From: Acidimicrobiales bacterium
Lineage (GTDB): Bacteria; Actinomycetota; Acidimicrobiia; Acidimicrobiales; Iamiaceae
Reading direction: 5' to 3'
NCBI GenBank assembly: GCA_035630295.1
Contig: DASQKY010000027.1
Coordinates: 51,417 to 115,416, forward strand
DNA: 64,000 nucleotides
A program made the translations under genes and the position numbers. Shown here piece after piece: positions 40,673 through 49,109 of the stretch. A model generated the notes under the pieces. The model saw only the letters and a list, made by a program, of their open reading frames with translations. It searched no databases and was not told the DNA's origin. How positions within the stretch are numbered: position 1 is the first letter of the stretch; the number at the start of each line of letters is the position of its first letter.

Positions 40673-41581
40673 TTACCTCAAAATCTCATATGCGCGGAGA
40701 AGAACCTGTCCGGTGCTTGACGCGTGTTGGCGCTTCCGAGTGATGAGTTCAGGCAGCGGGATCCGATCTTCGAGTACAGCGGCGAGATCGGCTCCTTCCA
40801 TGAGGATGATGGAAGAACCGCGCTGCGAATAGAAGTCAACCGCCGTTGGCTGGTATCCCTCCATCGAAAGGAACAAGCCCAAAGTATTCTCGAGCTTTCG
40901 CCCGACCTTCCCTGCGAACACGTCAATATCAGACGGCGGCGCGGGCCCCTTCTGCCACTTCGCCTCAAAGAGAAATTCCGTTCCTTCATGGGAGAAGGCG
41001 CCATCGATCTGCTCACCGACAACTCGGAATGGACCACGCGCGTCAATATCGAACAGAGCGAACAACTCATTCAGGAGCTTTTCGAGATCGTAACCACGCT
41101 GCTGAGGCTCATGGCCCGTAAGCTGGAATAGCAGCTGTTGTAACTCGCCCAGCTTCTCGCTAACCGCACGACGCAGTTCAGCCCGTGCTTGTTCCTCTAG
41201 GCGCCTGCGTTCAGCCTGCTCGGCATCATTGCGCAATCTGCGATATGGCTCCACTTGCGCATCCAGCGCGTCAAGCGCCGCCTTCGCATTGGCGTACTTT
41301 TCTTCTCCGCCCGTGAGTCGTCTTAGATGGACCGGATCGCCGATATCGGCAGTTGCCAAGATCAGGTCTACAAGCTGTTCTTGATATTTGGGTTGGGAGG
41401 CCAAGGTATCAACTAGTTGCCGGACGATATTCCTCTTGTAGTCTGCCCAATCCAGTTGTGGCACGAGCTGACTCTCCGGAAGGGCCGTGGCCAGGAAGGA
41501 CCGCAGGTCGGTCTTGAACCAATACGCAAGCGACAACGCTTCACGTAACCGGTGCAGGACGGCGGGACTGACCACTTTCAC
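40673..41581 (-). CDS. Orphan PD-(D/E)XK nuclease-like protein with N-terminal effector-type domain
   Basis: This 302-residue protein has a C-terminal restriction-endonuclease-like fold: GYDLEKLLNELF (Glu167), QIDGAF (Asp193) and FLFEAKWQ (Glu206, Lys208), the D-(x)n-ExK site of Mrr-type nucleases. The first ~75 residues (LREALSLAYWFKTDLRSFL) look like a domain found N-terminal to other defence effectors. A helical region separates them. No methyltransferase or ATPase neighbour is present. Base composition is near 50-55% GC by eye, much below its surroundings, so it was probably acquired. Starts at GTG 41581, 6 nt after TACAAT, so it would be leaderless. Confidence 0.72.
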   Translation of the reverse strand: MKVVSPAVLHRLREALSLAYWFKTDLRSFLATALPESQLVPQLDWADYKRNIVRQLVDTLASQPKYQEQLVDLILATADIGDPVHLRRLTGGEEKYANAKAALDALDAQVEPYRRLRNDAEQAERRRLEEQARAELRRAVSEKLGELQQLLFQLTGHEPQQRGYDLEKLLNELFALFDIDARGPFRVVGEQIDGAFSHEGTEFLFEAKWQKGPAPPSDIDVFAGKVGRKLENTLGLFLSMEGYQPTAVDFYSQRGSSIILMEGADLAAVLEDRIPLPELITRKRQHASSTGQVLLRAYEILR

Positions 41582-41587
41582 AGCACT

Positions 41588-41593
41588 ATTGTA
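41588..41593 (-). promoter_or_regulatory. -10 box of the nuclease-like gene
   Basis: TACAAT on the minus strand, 6 nt before GTG 41581. Confidence 0.45.
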
Positions 41594-42341
41594 AGGCGCC
41601 GGAGGTAGTGGACTTGGGATGACGCGTCCCCATCACCCGAGCGGGACACGGCTCCATGTATCAGCCATCCTTGGGGCAGGTGCTGTCGCTATCGCCCGGC
41701 ACTCGGCGCCGACACGGGCTGCGTGACGCCACCTCGCGGTCCACACACCGCAAGCGCCGAACCGTACCGATCCTTGTAGCCGAAACGCCGGCTCCGAGCC
41801 CGTGGCCCCTGATACCCCCTGGGGTGGGCTCCAACCAACGGCTTCGGGTGGCGGCTTACGGCACCCTGCTCTGCCTGTGAGGGGCGCGGCTGGCTCACCA
41901 TCTACGAGGGGAGTCAGTGATCGGCCGGAGCAAACCCGCCATTTGGGGCAGATCGCCGGACCTCGTCGCCTTCGTTCTCACCGGCGCGATTGGGCTAGTC
42001 AGTGCTTGGATCCGGCGGAGTGGACGTCGGGGCAGCCGCTCCGTATGGCTTGCGGATCAACGGCTCCACGCGACCTTGAGCCTGCTCTCGGCGGCAACAT
42101 GGCCGAACTCCGGATCAACGAGCTCTCGTACTGCGGATCGAAGGCCGGCACGGCACCCCGAGGGTGAGGACTTTGAACGGGGGCCTGGCAGACTTTCGAA
42201 AGCCACGAGGCAGTGTCGACGGGCTCTAGGAGGGGTCGAGCGAGGCAGTGGCCAGAAGGTGGACAACAACGGCGCCCCAGCGGGGGCCGTGGGCCTACTA
42301 CCGCTCGCCTTGAAAGGCGAGGGTGCGCCGAAAGGTCGCCA
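41594..42341. other. 748-bp gap of lower GC next to tRNA-Val, no supported gene
   Basis: Possible ORFs of 74-145 codons exist on either strand but have no recognisable domains or ribosome sites. A plus-strand frame from 41917 shows one hydrophobic stretch (LVAFVLTGAIGLVSAWI) and then degenerates. Lower GC and lack of genes fit degraded foreign DNA. Confidence 0.4.
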
Positions 42342-42418
42342 TGGTGGGCCGTAAGGGATTCGAACCCCTGACCCCCTGCGCGTCATGCAGGTGCTCTAAC
42401 CAACTGAGCTAACGGCCC
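42342..42418 (-). tRNA. tRNA-Val (GAC), CCA encoded
   Basis: The minus strand folds as a 77-nt cloverleaf: acceptor GGGCCGT/ACGGCCC, D-arm GCTC-GAGC, anticodon arm CCTGC-ATGACGC-GCAGG with anticodon GAC (42385-42383 region), T-arm with GTTCGAAT, ending ACCA. The 3' end points at the accessory island. Acceptor, D and anticodon stems pair fully; the T stem has one G-U pair. Confidence 0.9.
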
Positions 42419-42481
42419 CGGAAGCGGTCACCCTAGCAGCGGGCCCCATGGCCGGAACCAGCCCGATCGGGGCCGGCCGAG

Positions 42482-43483
42482 CTACTCCGGAGCGGGCTGG
42501 CGGACGCCGTGGAGGGGGGTCCCGGGGGGGACGTCCTCGCCGTCGCCGATGACGCAGTCGTCCAGCTCGGCGCCCTCGCCGACGGTGGCCCCGAAGGCCA
42601 CCACGGAGCGCTCGACCCGGGCCCCGGCGCCGATCCGGGCCCCGGCCATCACCACCGACTCGTGCACCACGGCACCGTCGCCCACCACCGCGCCGGGACC
42701 GACCACGGCCCGGCTCACATCGGCGGTGACGTCGACCGAGGCCTCGGCGTGGACGCCCCCGACCGGCTCACCGCGCAGGCCGTCGAGCAGGTCGAGCTGG
42801 GCCTGGACGTACAGGGCGGGCGTGCCGGTGTCGATCCAGTAGGTGTCGCCGGCCATGGCGTAGAGGACCCCGTCGGCCACCATGGCCGGGAACACCTCGC
42901 GCTCGATGGACACCCGGCGGTCGGTGGCGATGCGCCCCAGGGCCGCGGGCTCCAGCACGTAGGTGCCGGCGTTGATGAGGTCGGTGGGGGCCTCGTGGCG
43001 GGGGGGCTTCTCGACGAAGGCATCGACCCGCCCGTTGGCGTCGGTGGGCACCACGCCGAAGGCCGAGGGGTCCTCGACCTTGTGGAGGGCGATGGTGCCC
43101 TCGGCCCCCCGCTCCTCGTGGAAGGCCACCAGGGCGGTGAGGTCCAGGTCGGTGAGGACGTCGCCGTTGACCACCACGAACCGCTCGGCGATGCCGGCGT
43201 CGGCCGCCGCGAAGCGGATGGCCCCGGCGGTGTCGAGCGGCTCGGGCTCGATGGCGTAGTGGACCGCCACCCCGGCGCAGGTGCCCGACGGGTAGGCGTC
43301 GCGGAAGGCGTCGGGTCGGTAGCCCATCGACAGCACCACGTCGTCGATGCCGTGGCCGGCCAGGTGGCCCAGCACGTGCTCGATCATGGGCCGATCCACG
43401 ATCGGCAGCATCTGCTTGGGCCGGGTCAGCGTCAGCGGCCGGAGGCGGGTTCCGAACCCCCCGACCAGGACCACTGCCCTCAC
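42482..43483 (-). CDS. Sugar nucleotidyltransferase (mannose-1-P guanylyltransferase-like)
   Basis: This 333-residue enzyme joins a sugar-1-phosphate to a nucleotide (likely GTP or UTP/TTP). Motif MRAVVLVGGFGTRLRPLTLT, then RPKQMLPIVDRPM is the active-site loop; VVNGDVLTDLDL and EKPPRHEAPTDLINAGTYVL are the sugar-binding parts. The C-terminal third is a left-handed beta-helix of hexapeptide repeats (VVGDGAVVHESVVMAGARIG). It is coupled by GTGA to the DUF3105 gene upstream and belongs to the surface-glycan block. Confidence 0.9.
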   Translation of the reverse strand: MRAVVLVGGFGTRLRPLTLTRPKQMLPIVDRPMIEHVLGHLAGHGIDDVVLSMGYRPDAFRDAYPSGTCAGVAVHYAIEPEPLDTAGAIRFAAADAGIAERFVVVNGDVLTDLDLTALVAFHEERGAEGTIALHKVEDPSAFGVVPTDANGRVDAFVEKPPRHEAPTDLINAGTYVLEPAALGRIATDRRVSIEREVFPAMVADGVLYAMAGDTYWIDTGTPALYVQAQLDLLDGLRGEPVGGVHAEASVDVTADVSRAVVGPGAVVGDGAVVHESVVMAGARIGAGARVERSVVAFGATVGEGAELDDCVIGDGEDVPPGTPLHGVRQPAPE

Positions 43484-44325
43484 CCGGCGCCCTCGGTGGC
43501 GGGCGGGGGCTCGGTCGACGCCGCCGGCTCCGAGGAGGCGGGCGGGGCCGTGGAGCCCGACCCGTCGGCCGGCGGCTCCGAGGAGGGGGTCTCCTCCCCG
43601 GCGGGGACGGTGGACTCGTCCGGGAGGTCGGTCCCCTCCGGCGCGCCCTCGATGGGCTGGCCCTCCCCACCGTCGACGGTGGCGTTCTGCTCGATGTCCG
43701 CCGCGCTGGGCGGGGGCGGGATGTCCTCGCCCTCGGGGACGAAGGCGATGGTGTAGGCCCCGAAGTTGGTGTCGATGTGCTCGCCGCTGATGTCCGAGGT
43801 GCTGGTCTCGGTCGGCTTGCCCTCGGTCTTCAGGGCGTTCTCCCAGTAGGCCAGGACGACCCGGCCCTTCTTGCCCCCACAGGTGGTCTCGCCGTTGACG
43901 TACTTGCGCCCCTCGTACTGGCCGCCCTCGGGCAGGGTGATGGACGAGCCCGAGACCGACATGCCGGTCTGGTCGAAGAACTTGCCCAGGGTGGCGGCCC
44001 GCCCGGCCGCGCCGGCCAGGAACGGGTGGATGTGCATGAGGCCGTCGTCGTGGGTGTGGATGCCGAGCTGGTCGGCGCCCCGGTCCGACAGGTTGGACAC
44101 CCACCGGTCGCAGACGTAGATGCCGTAGGCGGCGTGCCAGTGGTCGCCCAGCTTGGGCGACTCGTCGCCCCCGGAACCGCTGCGGGCGAAGGTGACCAGG
44201 CTGACGCCCAGCAGCACCAGCGCCACGACGGCCACCGGGAAGCCGATGCGCCTGCTCTGACCCTTGGTCTTGCCTCCGGTGCGCGCTGCGCGCGCCACCT
44301 TCTTGGCTGAGGATGCCTTGCCCAT
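43480..44325 (-). CDS. DUF3105-type membrane-anchored His-rich protein
   Basis: This 281-residue protein has one N-terminal membrane helix (FPVAVVALVLLGVSLVTF) and an extracytoplasmic domain with HWHAAYGIYVCDRW and GIHTHDDGLMHIHPF, several His and two Cys that could bind a metal. The C-terminal ~80 residues are disordered Pro/Ser/Glu. It overlaps the nucleotidyltransferase gene. TAGGGT is 9 nt upstream. DUF3105 has no known role; a metal-linked envelope function is inferred from the His pattern alone. Confidence 0.72.
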   Translation of the reverse strand: MGKASSAKKVARAARTGGKTKGQSRRIGFPVAVVALVLLGVSLVTFARSGSGGDESPKLGDHWHAAYGIYVCDRWVSNLSDRGADQLGIHTHDDGLMHIHPFLAGAAGRAATLGKFFDQTGMSVSGSSITLPEGGQYEGRKYVNGETTCGGKKGRVVLAYWENALKTEGKPTETSTSDISGEHIDTNFGAYTIAFVPEGEDIPPPPSAADIEQNATVDGGEGQPIEGAPEGTDLPDESTVPAGEETPSSEPPADGSGSTAPPASSEPAASTEPPPATEGAG

Positions 44326-44334
44326 GAGGCCGCC

Positions 44335-44340
44335 ACCCTA
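44335..44340 (-). promoter_or_regulatory. -10 box upstream of the DUF3105 gene
   Basis: TAGGGT on the minus strand, 9 nt before ATG 44325. Confidence 0.35.
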
Positions 44341-44397
44341 CCTGGCACCGGGGGCCGGTCTGGAGTCAGGCACCGCCGCCGATCCGGCGGCCCGGTG

Positions 44398-45546
44398 TCA
44401 GGTTTCCGTCAGGGCCGCCCGGTAGGCGTCGAGCAGCGCGGTGGCGGCTGCAGCGTCGGTGAAGGCCCGGGCCCGGGCCCGCCCGGCCTCGGCCTGGCGC
44501 CGGGCGGCGACGGGGTCGTCGAGCAGGTCGGACAGGGCCCGGGCCCAGCCGGCCACGTCGTCCGGCGGGACCAGGGTGCCGGCCGGGCCCACCACCTCGG
44601 GGAGGGCGGTGGCGTCGGCCACCACCACCGGGGCGCCCCGGGCCATGGCCTCCAGGGCGCCGATGCCGAAGCCCTCGTAGCGCGACGGGAAGGCCACCGC
44701 CGCGGCCCCCGCGAACAGGGCGTCGAGATCGGCCCGGGACACCCGGCCGGTGCGGCGGACGCGGTCGGCGGCGCCGGAGGCCGCCACCGCGGCGCGGACC
44801 TCGGCCTCGGCCGGGCCCTCCCCCCCGGCCAGCACCAGGTGGGCGTCGGGGTGGCGCTCGGCCAGGGCGGCGAACGCCCGGACCAGGGTGGCGTGGTTCT
44901 TGTGGGCGTAGGTGATGACCGGGTACAGGATCCACGGCCCCCGGAGGTCCCAGCAACGGCGGACGCGGTCCACCTCGGCGGCGGGGACGGTGTCGAACAG
45001 CTCGGGGCCGAGGCCGTGGGGCACGGTGCGCACCCGGGCCCGGTCCAGGCCCAGGCGCTCGGCCACCCGGTCGCCGGCGGCCCGCGACGGGGTGACGACG
45101 ACCCGGGCGGCCCGGACCGAGCGGGGCAGCATGGCCCGGAGGTACGCCACCTTGGCCCGGCCGAAGTTCCGGGGCAGGTCGAGAGGCTGGAGGTCGTGGA
45201 TGGTGAGCACCGCCGGCACCCCCCGCACCAGGGGCACCACCCCGCCGGCGTGGTGGACCAGGTCGAGCCGCCGGGACCGGGCCACCGCCGGGAGCCAGGT
45301 GGTCTCGGCCGCCACCCGGAGCGGCTTGGCCCACCCCCGCAGGCCGATGCTCCGGGTCGGGAAGCGGGCCACCAGGTCGGGGTGGGCGTGGCGGAGGGCG
45401 TCGAGGGCCAGCAGCTCGACCTCGAAGTCCGGCGGGTCCAGGTCGGCCAGGCCGTGGAGGAGGCGCACGGTGTACTCCTCGCTCCCGCCGACCACCCCCG
45501 GGACGAGCCACAGCAGGTTGACCCCCACCCGATGGGCGCCGCTCAC
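44398..45546 (-). CDS. Glycosyltransferase family 4 type (GT-B)
   Basis: This 382-residue GT-B enzyme transfers a sugar from a nucleotide donor. The N-terminal half has VNLLWLVPGVVGGSEEYTVR and TIHDLQPLDLP; the C-terminal donor lobe has ILYPVITYAHKNHATLVRAF, HLVLAGGEGP and PSRYEGFGIGALEAMARGAP with the E-x7-E site. It overlaps the upstream GT gene by GTGA, so both were probably made together to build one glycan. Confidence 0.9.
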   Translation of the reverse strand: MSGAHRVGVNLLWLVPGVVGGSEEYTVRLLHGLADLDPPDFEVELLALDALRHAHPDLVARFPTRSIGLRGWAKPLRVAAETTWLPAVARSRRLDLVHHAGGVVPLVRGVPAVLTIHDLQPLDLPRNFGRAKVAYLRAMLPRSVRAARVVVTPSRAAGDRVAERLGLDRARVRTVPHGLGPELFDTVPAAEVDRVRRCWDLRGPWILYPVITYAHKNHATLVRAFAALAERHPDAHLVLAGGEGPAEAEVRAAVAASGAADRVRRTGRVSRADLDALFAGAAAVAFPSRYEGFGIGALEAMARGAPVVVADATALPEVVGPAGTLVPPDDVAGWARALSDLLDDPVAARRQAEAGRARARAFTDAAAATALLDAYRAALTET

Positions 45547-46643
45547 CGGCCAACACCCAGGGCGTCGCGGTAGGCCTCGACGGTGCGCTCGGCGGTGCGG
45601 GCCCAGGTGAAGGTGGCGGCCCGGTCCCGGGCCCGGGCGCCGAGGGCGGCCGCCCCGGCCGGGTCGCCGAGCACCCGGTCCAGGCCGGCGGCGATGGACT
45701 CGACCGAGGACGGGTCGACCAGCACGGCGGCGTCGCCGGCCACCTCCTCGGTGGCCGTGCCCCGCGACGTGACCACCGGCGCGCCCTGGGCCATGGCCTC
45801 CAGCACGGGCAGGCCGAAGCCCTCCCGCAGGCTGGGATAGGCCACCGCCGCGGCCTCGGCGTAGAGGGGGCCGAGGTCGGCGGGGGGCACGAAACCCAGG
45901 GCCCGGGCCCGCCCCGGGAGCCGGTCGAGCAGGGCGCCCAGGTCCTGGTTCCACCCCTCGGCCCCCACCAGCACCAGGTCGAGCTCCGCCCGGTCCAGGT
46001 GGGCCATGGCCTCCACCAGTCGGCGCAGGTTCTTGCGGGGCTCGATGGTGCCCACGAACAGGACGTAGGGCCGCTCCAGCCGGTGCCGGGCCCGGGCCGC
46101 CTCCCGGGCCGCGGGGCTGGCCGCCACCACGTCGACGCCCCAGGGCACGACCCGGATGCGGTCGGCGGCGAACCCGGCCGACCGGCACTCGGCCGCGGTG
46201 GCCTCCGAGGGCACCAGCACCAGCCGGGCGTGGCGGCGGGCCAGCTCGGTCCCCCGGCGGAAGAAGCGCAGCCCGTGGCGCGTCGGGTGGTCGGGCTGGG
46301 CCAGGAAGGCCAGGTCGTGGACGGTGACCACCAGGGGGGCCCGGTGCCCGGGCACGGCCACCGCGGTGGCGTGGACCAGGTCCACCGGCCCGGTGGCCCG
46401 CTCCACCGGGGGCCACCGCAGGCCGTGCCACGCCTCGTAGAGGGCCAGGCGGGGCAGCGGCAGGTGCCGCACCTCGACCGGGGGGCGCCAGGGCTCGGGC
46501 GGGGGCTGCGGGTGCCGGGCCGCCACCCCCACCACCTCGACGTCGGGCCGGGCGGCCAGGGCCCCGGCCAGGGCCAGGACGGAGGTCGCGGAGCCCCCCG
46601 GGACCCGGTGCCAGCACTGCTCGAGGGTCAGGGCGACGCGCAT
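45543..46643 (-). CDS. Glycosyltransferase family 4 type (GT-B), second
   Basis: This 366-residue enzyme has PGGSATSVLALAGALAA, TVHDLAFLAQPDHPT, and the donor-site parts YVLFVGTIEPRKNLRRLVEA and PSLREGFGLPVLEAMAQGAP. It resembles mannosyl- or rhamnosyltransferases of cell-surface polysaccharides. ATG 46643 (RVALTLEQCWHRVP) is used; an alternative Met lies five codons upstream. It is divergent from the epimerase gene. Sugar and acceptor are unknown. Confidence 0.9.
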   Translation of the reverse strand: MRVALTLEQCWHRVPGGSATSVLALAGALAARPDVEVVGVAARHPQPPPEPWRPPVEVRHLPLPRLALYEAWHGLRWPPVERATGPVDLVHATAVAVPGHRAPLVVTVHDLAFLAQPDHPTRHGLRFFRRGTELARRHARLVLVPSEATAAECRSAGFAADRIRVVPWGVDVVAASPAAREAARARHRLERPYVLFVGTIEPRKNLRRLVEAMAHLDRAELDLVLVGAEGWNQDLGALLDRLPGRARALGFVPPADLGPLYAEAAAVAYPSLREGFGLPVLEAMAQGAPVVTSRGTATEEVAGDAAVLVDPSSVESIAAGLDRVLGDPAGAAALGARARDRAATFTWARTAERTVEAYRDALGVGR

Positions 46644-46701
46644 GTCGAGCGGTAGCATCGCGCACCGTGCCCGCCCCACCCCCTGACCTCGTCCGCCCCC
46701 G

Positions 46702-47754
46702 GTGAAGGTCCTCGTCACCGGCTCGGCCGGGCTGGTCGGCTCCGAGGCCGTCACCTTCTTCGACCGCCTCGGCTTCGCCGTGGACGGGGTGGACAACAAC
46801 ACCCGGGCCGACTTCTTCGGCCCCCGGGGCGACACCACGTGGAACCGCGAGCGCCTGGAGGCGACGTGCGCCCGCTACACCCACGTCGCCATCGACATCC
46901 GGGACCGCGCCGCCGTCGGCCGGCTGGTGGCCGCCGGGGGCTACGAGCTGGTCATCCACGCCGCCGCCCAGCCCAGCCACGACCTGGCCGCCAGCCGCCC
47001 CTTCGACGACTTCGACACCAACGCGGTGGGCACCCTCAACCTGCTGGAGGCCTGCCGCCGCCACGCGCCGGACGCGGTGTTCATCACGGTGAGCACCAAC
47101 AAGGTCTACGGCGACAACCCCAACCGGCTGCCCCTGGTGGAGCTGGAGACCCGGTGGGACTACGCCGATCCGGCCCACGCCCAGGGCATCGACGAGGCCA
47201 TGTCCATCGAGGGCTGCACCCACTCCCTCTTCGGCGTGTCCAAGGTGGCGGCCGACGTGCTGACCCAGGAGTACGGCCGGTACTTCGGGATGCGGACGGC
47301 CGCCTTCCGGGGCGGGTGCCTGACCGGGCCCCACCACTCCGGGGTGGAGCTGCACGGCTTCCTGTCCTACCTGGTGGCCCAGGCCCTGGCCGAGGGGCCG
47401 TACACGATCTTCGGCTACCAGGGGAAGCAGGTCCGCGACCAGATCCACTCGGCCGACGTGGTCTCCGCCTTCTGGGCCTTCGCCCAGGACCCCCGCCCCG
47501 GCGAGGTGTACAACCTGGGCGGCGGGAAGGCCAACGCCGCCAGCCTGCGGGAGTGCGTGGAGATGGTGGCGGCCCGCAGCGGGACCCGCCCGGTGCTGAC
47601 CTACGACGAGGCCAACCGGGTCGGCGACCACATCTGCTACTACACCGACATGGCCAAGTTCCGCTCGCACTACCCGGGCTGGCGCCAGGAGTGGACCCTC
47701 GACGCCATCGTCGACGAGATGGTCGGGGCCATGGCCGCCAAGCTCTCGGCGTGA
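46702..47754 (+). CDS. NAD-dependent sugar epimerase (CDP-paratose-2-epimerase-like)
   Basis: This 350-residue extended SDR has the Rossmann loop GSAGLVGS (7-14), [13 protein letters not shown] and [16 protein letters not shown], like CDP-paratose or related 2-epimerases. The usual YxxxK is FGVSK (Phe177, Lys181), so the catalytic Tyr is Phe or elsewhere. It should modify a nucleotide sugar used by the glycosyltransferases around it. The next gene overlaps it by GTGA. Confidence 0.82.
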   Translation: MKVLVTGSAGLVGSEAVTFFDRLGFAVDGVDNNTRADFFGPRGDTTWNRERLEATCARYTHVAIDIRDRAAVGRLVAAGGYELVIHAAAQPSHDLAASRPFDDFDTNAVGTLNLLEACRRHAPDAVFITVSTNKVYGDNPNRLPLVELETRWDYADPAHAQGIDEAMSIEGCTHSLFGVSKVAADVLTQEYGRYFGMRTAAFRGGCLTGPHHSGVELHGFLSYLVAQALAEGPYTIFGYQGKQVRDQIHSADVVSAFWAFAQDPRPGEVYNLGGGKANAASLRECVEMVAARSGTRPVLTYDEANRVGDHICYYTDMAKFRSHYPGWRQEWTLDAIVDEMVGAMAAKLSA

Positions 47755-49088
47755 GCGACGGCCGCGGCGACCCCGGCCGGCGACGGGCCCGGCGCATCAC
47801 GCTGGTCAACCAGTTCTACCCCCCGGACGTGTCGCCCACGGCCCACCTGACCGCCTCGCTGGCCGAGCACCTGGCCGGGCGGGGCGACCGCGTCACGGTC
47901 CTGACCGGCGGCGAGGGCTACACCGGCCTGCCGTCGGGGCCCGGCGCCCTGCGCGACGGGGCCGGCGTGCGGGTCGTGCACCTGTGGACCCCGGCCCTGG
48001 GCAAGGGCTCGATCGCCAAGCGCCTCTCCGACTACGTCTCCTTCCTGGCCGGGGCCACCGCCCGCCTGCTGGTGCTGCGCCGCCAGGACGTCGTCATCTC
48101 CCTCACCACGCCGCCGTTCGTGGTGACCGCGGCGGTGGCCCACGGCCTGCTCCACCCGCGCACCCGGGTGGTGCTGTGGTCCATGGACTGCTACCCGGAC
48201 GTGATCGAGGAGCTGGGGTCGCGCACCCGGGCCGGCGCCGCCGACGACGGGGTCCGCCGGGGGGTGGGGGTGCTGGCCCGCCGGATCGCCTCCCTGCGCA
48301 AGGGGGGGCCGTTGTCGCAGGCCCTGCGGTCGGTGAACCGGCTCCTGTTCCGCCGCGTCGACCACATCGTGGCCCTCGACCGGTCCATGGCCACGCTGCT
48401 GGTCGAAGGCTACGGATCGGACGACGGGTCCCACCCGCCGGCCACGGTGATCCCCAACTGGGAGCGGGCCGACGCCTTCCCCGCCGGACCGCCCCCCGCC
48501 CCGTGGTCCGACTACGCCACCGACCCGGTGCTGGCCGGTCGCTTCGTGGTCCTGTACCTGGGCAACCTGGGCTACGGCCACGACGTGCGGACGGTGGTGG
48601 CGGCGGTGGCCAGCCTGGCCCCCGACGAGGGCGTGGCCTGGCTGTTCGTGGGGGGCGGGGTCCGGCGGCCGGAGCTGGACGGCCGGGTGGCGGCGGCGGG
48701 GGCCGCCGACCGGCTGGTGACCCGCGACTACGTGCCCAAGGAGGAGACCAGCGGGGTGATGGCCGGCGCCGGGTGCGCCCTCATCGTCCTGGCCGACGAG
48801 GCCCTGGGCCTGATGAGCCCCAGCAAGCTCCACAGCAACCTGGCCGCCGGGCTGCCCATCCTCTACGTGGGGCCCGAGGGCTCCAACGTGGACGTGGCCA
48901 TCGCCGAGTTCGGGTGCGGGGTGAGCCTCCGCACCGACGACGTGGACGGCCTGGTGGCCGCCGTGCGCCGGCTCCGCGACGACCGGGCCTGGCGGGCCGA
49001 GCTGTCGGCCGCCGCCCGCCGGGCCTTCGAGCAGGCCTACTGCGACCGGGCCACCCTCCCCCTCTGGGACGCCGTCCTCGACGCCTGA
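47751..49088 (+). CDS. Glycosyltransferase (GT4/WbuB-like)
   Basis: This 445-residue GT-B enzyme starts [20 protein letters not shown], like WbuB-type transferases that build O-antigen-like chains, and has the donor site [33 protein letters not shown] and [20 protein letters not shown]. An insert (residues ~140-200) is rich in Arg and may hold the membrane. Translation is coupled to the epimerase, so the donor may be the sugar that enzyme makes. Confidence 0.88.
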   Translation: MSDGRGDPGRRRARRITLVNQFYPPDVSPTAHLTASLAEHLAGRGDRVTVLTGGEGYTGLPSGPGALRDGAGVRVVHLWTPALGKGSIAKRLSDYVSFLAGATARLLVLRRQDVVISLTTPPFVVTAAVAHGLLHPRTRVVLWSMDCYPDVIEELGSRTRAGAADDGVRRGVGVLARRIASLRKGGPLSQALRSVNRLLFRRVDHIVALDRSMATLLVEGYGSDDGSHPPATVIPNWERADAFPAGPPPAPWSDYATDPVLAGRFVVLYLGNLGYGHDVRTVVAAVASLAPDEGVAWLFVGGGVRRPELDGRVAAAGAADRLVTRDYVPKEETSGVMAGAGCALIVLADEALGLMSPSKLHSNLAAGLPILYVGPEGSNVDVAIAEFGCGVSLRTDDVDGLVAAVRRLRDDRAWRAELSAAARRAFEQAYCDRATLPLWDAVLDA

Positions 49089-49104
49089 GGGGCGATCCCG
49101 CCCC
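49089..49104. terminator. Hairpin between convergent genes
   Basis: GGGGCG (49089-49094), loop ATCC, CGCCCC (49099-49104) directly after the TGA of the glycosyltransferase. Confidence 0.5.
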
Positions 49105-49109
49105 CGAGG

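Noticed and set aside
41656-42354. ORFs of 74-145 codons between the nuclease and the tRNA
   Set aside because: No domain, no ribosome site and codon use unlike real genes here.
42057-42386. Minus-strand ORF starting TRRGSGVRIPYGPP
   Set aside because: This is the well-known false ORF that reads through a tRNA gene; the sequence folds as tRNA-Val.
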